Positions 57,666-64,000 of a stretch of DNA of 64,000 nucleotides are shown here, in pieces (the first letter of the stretch is position 1; each line of letters starts with the position of its first letter). Source of the DNA: Lathyrus oleraceus (lineage: Eukaryota > Streptophyta > Magnoliopsida > Fabales > Fabaceae); contig NC_066585.1 in NCBI RefSeq assembly GCF_024323335.1, forward strand, positions 177,695,149 to 177,759,148, in the 5' to 3' direction. The notes under the pieces are model-generated. The model was not told where the DNA came from. It did not search any database and worked only from the letters and a program-made list of their open reading frames with translations. The position numbers and the translations under genes are program-made.

Positions 57666-58688
57666 ATGGTTGACCAAAGAACTTTAAGGCCGTTAGTTGT
57701 CCCTGATGTGAATTATAATGGCATGTGTATTGAATATCCTGAAGTTGACACTCCTTTGGAACTAAAATCTGGTTTGATACACTTGTTGCCAAAGTTTAAT
57801 GGTCTTGCAGGTGAGGATCCGCATGAGCATCTGAAGGAATTTGAGGTTGTGTGCTCTGCACCTTCTAGACCTTCACTAGAAGATATTGTCAAACAAATGG
57901 CTGCAAATAATCTCCAGTTTCAACAACAAGTAGATTCTACTTTAAAGACTTTGCAAATACAGATTGGGCAGCTTGCCACTTTGGTGAATGTCATGCAGTA
58001 AGCTCAAGGATCAAACCAACAACCCTTGGAAGAACATTCTATTTTTCAAATAGATTTGATTTCTGAAATTGTTGATGATACTTGTAGTGATTTGTTTGCA
58101 TCTGATTTTCCATCATTGTCTGGTTTTGATGATGTTTATTCTTGTGATATTTGTACTGAAACTAAAATTTGCTCTATTTGTGCTGAAATTGAGGTTGACT
58201 TGCAAGTTGATATTCTTACTGCAGATGAGGTTGCAAATAAAGTTGTTCATGTAGATAAAGCTCTTGACATCCCGGCTGCCCCAAACACTCCTTCTATTGA
58301 GCAGCCACATGCCCTCGAGCTGAAGCAACTTCCTGAAAATATGAAATATGCTTATTTAGAGATGAATGAAAAACTACCGGCTATAATTTCTTCTAACCTT
58401 GATTTCGGTCAAGAAAATAAGTTTTTGCAGGTTTTAAGGAAGCATAAAAACGCATTTGGTTGGACATTGACTGACATTCCAGATCAGATCACCTTCACGT
58501 GTCCATTTGACACTTTTACTTTTAGAAGATTCTTTGATCCTGGAATAAAAGGCGAAGATACTAATAAAAATTTCAAGTTCAATGGACATTACCCAAAGCT
58601 ATTCCATGACAGCCCCATTTTGGAAGAAGAAAATGTAGAATATATCTCTTTGGGAAAGGCTGCTTATGTGATCACCTATCCTCCTTGA
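57666..58688 (+). pseudogene. Fused gag-pol deletion ORF, Athila-like element 1
   Basis: One frame from ATG 57,666 to TGA 58,686, broken only by TAA at 57,999. It starts MVDQRTLRPLVVPDVNY and LKSGLIHLLPKFNGLAGEDP (Athila gag N-terminus), jumps to a gag segment LEDIVKQMAANNLQFQQQ, a Cys-rich segment with CDICTETKICSICAE, the pre-RT motif LPENMKYAYLEMNEKLP, then TFTCPFDTFTFRRF, which is the start of the RT fingers/palm motif, fused directly to a pol C-terminal tail (NFKFNGHYPKLFHDSP). YxDD, RNase H and the integrase core are missing. The 341-codon length is far below a full Athila gag-pol. Confidence 0.75.
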
Positions 58689-59695
58689 CTACTCGGGTGT
58701 GTTCTTTCCTCTCTCTTCTCTCTCTTATTTTATGTTTGTTTCTTTCATTGAGAACAATGCATATTTTAAGTGTGGAGGAGGGAATACTTTATTTTCTTTG
58801 TTTTTGTTCTTTGTTTTGTTTTGTTTTTGTTTTCAATCATAAAAAAATAAAAAAAATGCATCTTCTTGAAAGTTTTAGGCTATAGACTAACTAATTTGAG
58901 ATTAGTTTGCGGAGACTTGGGAAAAATTCACAAGATCGGTATCGTCTTAACATCGTAAGTCTCCTGCATATGGAAATTGAGTTGAATTTTTATTATGACA
59001 TGGCCTTAAATTCTCATTCTCTGACAACTCTTGAGTAGTTTATTTCAGCAGTCAGCACCATCTCACACACACTCTACGCAGGGATGCCGATGAATATAAG
59101 TGAGTGTTCCGAAAAAGAAAAAGAAAAAGAGAAAAAAATAAAGGAATGCACCTTCTGAGTTTGGTGACCCTCACCCGGTCACTTAACCCAACGGTTGCGG
59201 AACCTTCAAAAAAAAAGTTGGAAATAAGACTCTTTTGTAGTTGGTTCAGCGGTTTCTGGTGCTGAACTTGGTAGGGCGGATTACGGTCTGATCCCCCGCG
59301 ACTACAATTGAGTAAGCAAAGGGTTATGCCACTTAAGTACCAGAATCCCGTGCAGAAAAGGATCAGAGTCACTAACCGATCGCCTTGCTATGAGTGTGTG
59401 GAGATAACGGGCTTAATGTGATTGCGCCTGAATGAAAAAGAGCCAAAGAAGGATGAGTAAGTTAGGCTTTAATATAATAACATGATTCGAGTTGATTTGT
59501 GTATTCAGGAGGTTTATGTCTGCATAACTGTGGATTAGTGTTCGTACAATGTCCTTAGTGTGCAAGATTAGTACCTATCGAAGCAAACTTAACCGAAGAT
59601 GACTTGTAGCCTAGAATGAGTAACCGTGGATGTGTCTGTGTTTTGTTTTGTTTTTCATTTTGCTCGGAGTGCAAAAGTTCAAGTGTGGGGGAATT
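58689..59695 (+). other. Athila-like element 1, 3' non-coding region and polypurine tract
   Basis: No coding sequence. It contains an internal purine tract-like 'tttaagtgtggaggagg' near 58,757 and the final tract AAGTGTGGGGGAATT ending at 59,695 before the LTR. Confidence 0.6.
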
Positions 59696-60645
59696 TGATC
59701 GGTGCATTTTGATGCACATTCTTTCATGTTTGTACTCAAGCATTTCTTCGGTTTGCTTTGCTTATTTTTATGTTTTAATATGTTTTTATAATTTATGTTA
59801 TTTTTGCACTTATTTAATTTCCGTATTTAATTTTCAGCATTAGCAGCTTTCGCGAGAAAAATCATATCTTGAGCTAGAAGTATCGGATTGAGACGTGCTA
59901 CCAGTCGATAGAAAGATAAGAAAAAGATCTATGACTTTTATTCATAAGTCGAGAGCTGATTCGGCCTGTAACAGGGCCAGAAAATTCGTTGAAGTTGCAA
60001 CATTAGTTTTATTTAAGTTTTGGGTCATTAGTTTTGGGATTGGGTTATGTTTTCGATCCAGTTGGGTTGTAAATCAAATTCCTTGTTTTCCATATACCTA
60101 GGAGCCGCATAACATTAGGAGGATCACGATTCACAAAATACTTGAAAGCTTCGGAAGAATTCTCATGAAGAACTAATCGATCCAAATAATTTGTTGTATT
60201 CGGGTTCCGATACCTTGAGATTTTAGTAATTCTTATTCAGGTTTTTTATTCCTTTCAATATTAATATATGTATTTTGTTTGCTTAATCCGATTTACATAT
60301 ACTATATTGATTTAATCCGATTGATTGTGTGATCCTAACTATAGTCACGATTTCGTTTGCTTAATTCGTTATCGAGTCCGTTTAATTCATGTTTGCTTAA
60401 TTCATGAAACTTAATCCCGTTTGCTTAATTCGGATAATAGGAACATACAACTTATACTATCACTTGCGCTTGTCAGTTGATATTATAATCGAATAGGAAT
60501 AGTTAATCTGTGGTTGGAATTACGATAGTCGATGATAGGCAAAGACCGAATCAGTAAATTGTTGCCACAACTTATTTCAATAATCACTTATTTTAATCTT
60601 TTTTTTAATTGAATCCTAAACCAACCAAAACCCCATTAATCGTTA
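59696..60645 (+). mobile_element. Athila-like element 1, 3' LTR, truncated
   Basis: Nearly identical to 56,179-57,120, then lost after 'ccccattaatcgttac'. The last roughly 130 bp of the LTR are missing. The next bases belong to a diverged Athila LTR. Confidence 0.75.
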
Positions 60646-61661
60646 CGTATGTTACTATTTTATTATATTTTTATATTTAAGTTTATTTTTTTGCTTTATT
60701 TTATTTTCGTACTTTATTTTCAGCATAAACAATTATTTGATACCTTATCACTATGCAGATCATAACTTAAGCTATAGAAGTCGGATTAACGCGTTCTGAT
60801 ATGCGTTGGAAAGCTAAGAAGAAAAGCTAAAAGTTTCATGTTAAAGACAAAATCAGATTCAGAGTGAAGAATGGCCAAATAATTCGTTGAAGTTCCAGAC
60901 TTAATTAAAATAGTTAGTTTGGGCCCGTTTTTGTAATTTTCGGACCGGATCCTATAAGGGCCCGAATTTTCCTTTTATTATATTAGGTCTTTCACTATTA
61001 TAGTAATCCTAATTCTGAATTTTGATGATACAATATTGCTTAGAAGATTCCATGGAGAGCTAATTCCCAAAGAGCTGATTAGTTGTATTCGAATTCCACT
61101 TTGAGGTTTTTATTAATTTCAGTTTAATTTCAATCTCTTTTCAATTCTTCCTACAAACTCATTTGCTTAATTCGATTACTTTCATTTGCTTAATTCGATT
61201 GTTTCTTATAGGATATAGTTGATTAAATTTGATTGTATGTATGATCCTTAACTATAATCACGTTATCGTAGCTTTTTCGTTATCGTGTTTGATTAAGTCG
61301 TGTTTGCTTAATTTGTGTCTGCTTAAATCCGTTTACTTAATTCGGAAATTAGGAACATACATCATATAATACCAATTTGCGCTTGTCAGTGGGTATTGTA
61401 ATCGAATGGGATTGAATCCGCTAGGGAATTGAAATTATAAGAATCAATGATAAGTCAGAAATCGATACAATAGATTATCTTATTTATCAATTTTGTCTTT
61501 ACCTTTAATCATCTTCTATTTAAGTTTTGAACCTTAAAAACCCCTTTTTTCTATTCATTTGGTTATAACATTCAAGAGTCCTTGTGATACGATATTCGAG
61601 TGTCGTTTCCGTTTTATTACACTTTTAAACTCGTTTTTGACCCGTGTGCGATAGCGAATCA
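60646..61661 (+). mobile_element. Athila-like element 2, 5' LTR lacking its start
   Basis: Diverged from the LTRs of element 1 but colinear (cagcat, 'tagaagtcggattaa', 'gtttgcttaattcg' runs, 'gcgcttgtcagt'), ending ...GCGAATCA at 61,661. The first roughly 90 bp are absent. Confidence 0.7.
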
Positions 61662-61664
61662 AAT

Positions 61665-61683
61665 TGGCGTCGTTGCTGGGGAC
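61665..61683 (+). promoter_or_regulatory. Athila primer-binding site, element 2
   Basis: TGGCGTCGTTGCTGGGGAC three bases after the LTR end, one step diverged from the site at 57,252. Confidence 0.75.
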
Positions 61684-62190
61684 TCTTGTAGATTTTGACA
61701 ATTATTATAGTCTAACCATTATCATAGTCATAGGTGTTCTGTTTTAACATTTTTTTTGCCCTAACTTTCTTGCGTTTTGGTATTTAGGCGTTTTAGGATT
61801 TAAAAAATCTGTTTTTTTAAGAAAATCGTCTCAGATTATTCTGATTCTTTGCCGATTCACTAGGAAAAAATCAAGAATCAAAAGCCACTATTTATGGAAG
61901 CCGCCCTAAAAAACCGAAATTCCTTATTTTTCTATTTTTTACGATTTTATTTCTGTTTTGATAGTTTCAGAAAATTCCTGAAAAATTCTCAAAATTCTTA
62001 ATTGACGTTATTAGATTAATTTTTGTGTTTTTGTATTTTTTATATTTTATTTTAATCATTTTTTTCGTATTTCAATTGTTTTTACTTAATATGGACATTG
62101 TCAGTATTTTCCTATTTGTTGCTGCATTGCTGAATTAGTTATGTTTTCTCATTGTTTGTTAATTTTTTTTTCTTTTTTATTGAGTTTAAC

Positions 62191-63552
62191 ATGGTTGACC
62201 AAAGAACTCTGAGAGAACTTGTTGCTCCTGATGTTGATTATAATGATTTGTGTATTGAATATCATGTTGTTGTCAAATCCTTTATTGGGAACATATGACT
62301 TAACTCTCAACAGTTCACAACAAGGGATAATTTTATAGTCCAAGCAAAAGGCGTGAATGAGATTCAGGTTTCTTCTTCCAACAAAGCTCTAGAAACCAGA
62401 ATTGATGAACTTACCTCTTTAGTGAAACAATTAATGTTACCCATTCCACCACCACCACCATATAACCCTCCACAATTAACCACCTCTTCACCTTCTGAAC
62501 CTTCACTAGAGGAACTTGTCAAGCAAATGGTTGTAAATAGTCTCCAATTTCAGCAGCGGACAGATTATAGTATTCAGACTTTGCAAACACAAATTGGACA
62601 ACTTGCCACTTCAATTAGTGGTATGCAACAAGCTCAATGATCAAATCAACTACATGCCCAAACAGTAGCTAGTCTAAAAGGCTCTAATGTGAGTGCAATT
62701 TCCTTGAGATCCGAAAAAGTTACAGAACCATCCCTAGAAAAAATAAAAAAAAAAATTGTTAGTGTAACACCTGAAAATAAACTTGAACCTTCTATTGATG
62801 TTAAGGTTGAAAAGAAGTATATATCATCAATCATTTTCCCAGAAAGAGTACTGAAAAATAAGAAGATTGACGAGGAAGAACATTCTGTTTTTCAAATGGA
62901 GTTGCTTTCTGAAGTTGTTAATGAAGCTTATTCTGATTTGTTTTCAACTAATTTTCCAACTTTATCTGGTTTTGATGATATTTACTCATGTGATGATTGT
63001 ACTAACACTAACATTTGTGTTGTTTGTGCTGAGATTGATGTTGTCTTGTAGGGTGATAGTGTAAATGAAGTTGTTTGTGTAGCTGAAGCTCTTGACATTC
63101 CAGCTGCCCTAAACATACCATCCATTGAGAAACCACCTTCTTTAGAGCCTATACCACTTCTTGAGGATTCATATTATTCATCAAAGCTTCAACTTAAGCA
63201 GAAACATAAGAATGGAATTGGATGGACCTTGTCTAACACTCGTGATATTATCCCATCCATATATATGCATAGGATCTCGCTTAAAGATGAAACAAAAGTA
63301 ATGATACAACCCCGTAATCCTTTGATTCCTAATGTTATGAAAAAGGAGATCACTTTCACGTGCCCATTCAACACTTTTACTTTTCGAAGATTTTTCTTTG
63401 ATCCTGGAATACAAGGAAAATGCACTAATCAAAATTTCAAGGTCAATGGACACTACTCAAAGCTACTCCATGAGAACCCGACTTTGGAAGAAGAGATTGT
63501 AGAAGAACTCTCTTTGGGAAAGGCTGCTTATGCAATCACTTATTCGCCTTGA
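62191..63552 (+). pseudogene. Fused gag-pol deletion ORF, Athila-like element 2
   Basis: One continuous frame with stops near 62,296, at 62,638 (TGA) and 63,049 (TAG). Order: gag start MVDQRTLRELVAPDVDY, polyproline PIPPPPPYN, LEELVKQMVVNSLQFQQ, the gag C-terminal motif NVSAISLRSEK, FPERVLKNKKIDEE, Cys-rich CDDCTNTNICVVCAE, RT N-terminal motif SIYMHRISLKDE, then TFTCPFNTFTFRRFF fused to NFKVNGHYSKLLHENP. It retains segments missing in element 1 (gag C-terminus and RT start) but shares its RT-to-tail fusion exactly. Confidence 0.75.
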
Positions 63553-64000
63553 CTCCTCAGGTGTGTTCTTTCCTTTCTCTCACTCTTGTTTTATATGTAT
63601 GCTCTTTCATTGAGGATAATGTATATTTTAAGTGTGTGGGGGGGGACCATTTATTGTTTTGTTTTCAGTTTTTCTCTGTTTTTGGTTAAAATTTAAAATA
63701 AATAAAAAATTGCATGTTTTTCCTTTGGTTTTTGAGTTACAATTATGAGTATTTTTCTTAGTTCTCTTGACTAAAGTCTTGCGGTGTGATGTAAAAAATT
63801 TGTTGTGCATTTTTAGTATGATAGGAATGACTAAACTCTAAATTGTACATCATTTGTGGTAGATCAATTAACCTTGTGAGATTTTGAGCCTTATATGGAT
63901 AACATACAAAAATCTATCTCTTTCTTTCTTGTGTGATTCACTCATGTCTGTTAGTCTCTAGAACTTGAATTGACTCTTGTTGATGTTGTTGTTTACTTGT
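63553..64000 (+). other. Athila-like element 2, 3' non-coding region
   Basis: Contains 'tttaagtgtgtgggggggg' near 63,627, matching the internal purine tract of element 1. No LTR start is reached before the window ends. Confidence 0.55.

Larger units (their letters stand above)
56179..60645 (+). mobile_element. Athila-like non-autonomous element 1
   Basis: 5' LTR 56,179-57,248 (TGATC...GATCA), PBS at 57,252, one fused gag-pol ORF, non-coding 3' region, polypurine tract (about 59,685-59,695) and a 3' LTR from 59,696 truncated near 60,645. The two LTRs differ at roughly 17 sites over 950 bp by eye. RT catalytic region, RNase H and integrase core are deleted. Confidence 0.8.

Noticed and set aside
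59052..59372. 106-codon minus-strand frame
   Set aside because: Lies in the 3' non-coding region of the Athila-like element and shows no domain.

Overview
The window is plant nuclear DNA made almost entirely of nested retrotransposons. LTRs of 5-6 kb with an Ogre-type primer-binding site, SIRE-like Ty1/copia elements and Athila derivatives point to a large-genome legume, most likely tribe Fabeae (pea, vetch, faba bean or lentil type). That assignment is inference from element types. I found no host gene, rRNA, tRNA or CRISPR array. Every recognisable coding sequence belongs to a mobile element, and nearly all are broken.

Layout. 1-7.6 kb: the 3' end and LTR of a SIRE-like element, two short tandem arrays, a probable solo LTR (minus strand) carrying a complete 894-bp non-autonomous hAT transposon, and a decayed Ty1/copia gag. 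7,590-49,797: one Ogre-like Ty3/gypsy element on the plus strand. Its roughly 6-kb 5' LTR is split in three by two insertions. Insertion 1 (11,197-35,803) is a minus-strand SIRE-like element that keeps only an envelope-like ORF. Its 3' LTR holds a complete 13.6-kb Tat-clade Ty3/gypsy element (11,865-25,438), and its ORF holds a 4.9-kb Ogre-type solo LTR (27,147-32,040). Insertion 2 (37,807-43,162) is an inverted solo LTR of the same Ogre family. Ogre PBS, a gag remnant, a hypervariable 3' region and a truncated 3' LTR follow. 49.8-53.6 kb is AT-rich DNA with a hAT-like end and small repeats. 53.6-56.1 kb is a gag-pro-only Ty3/gypsy remnant. 56.1-64 kb holds two Athila-like deletion derivatives in tandem.

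Insertion order follows from target-site duplications (TSDs): GATGT for the Tat element, ATTGG for the Ogre solo LTR, CCTAT for the inverted solo LTR and ATAATAAC for hAT are all perfect; GTAAG/GTGAG for the SIRE-like element has one mismatch. So decayed copia gag, Ogre, SIRE-like element and Tat element form four nesting levels.

The most interesting content is (1) a six-exon plant-mobile-domain gene carried antisense between pol and the 3' LTR of the Tat element, with its own G-box/CRE/TATA promoter and phase-consistent GT-AG introns; (2) a roughly 43-nt hairpin motif recurring eight times in three Ogre-type LTRs, with paired base changes preserving its stem; (3) three unrelated minisatellites whose every unit carries a short dyad, again with paired changes; (4) a leader hairpin containing the start codon of a 75-aa ORF conserved between two Ogre LTRs; and (5) two Athila copies sharing one internal deletion whose stop codons are complementary, implying an amplified non-autonomous family with an intact fused ORF.
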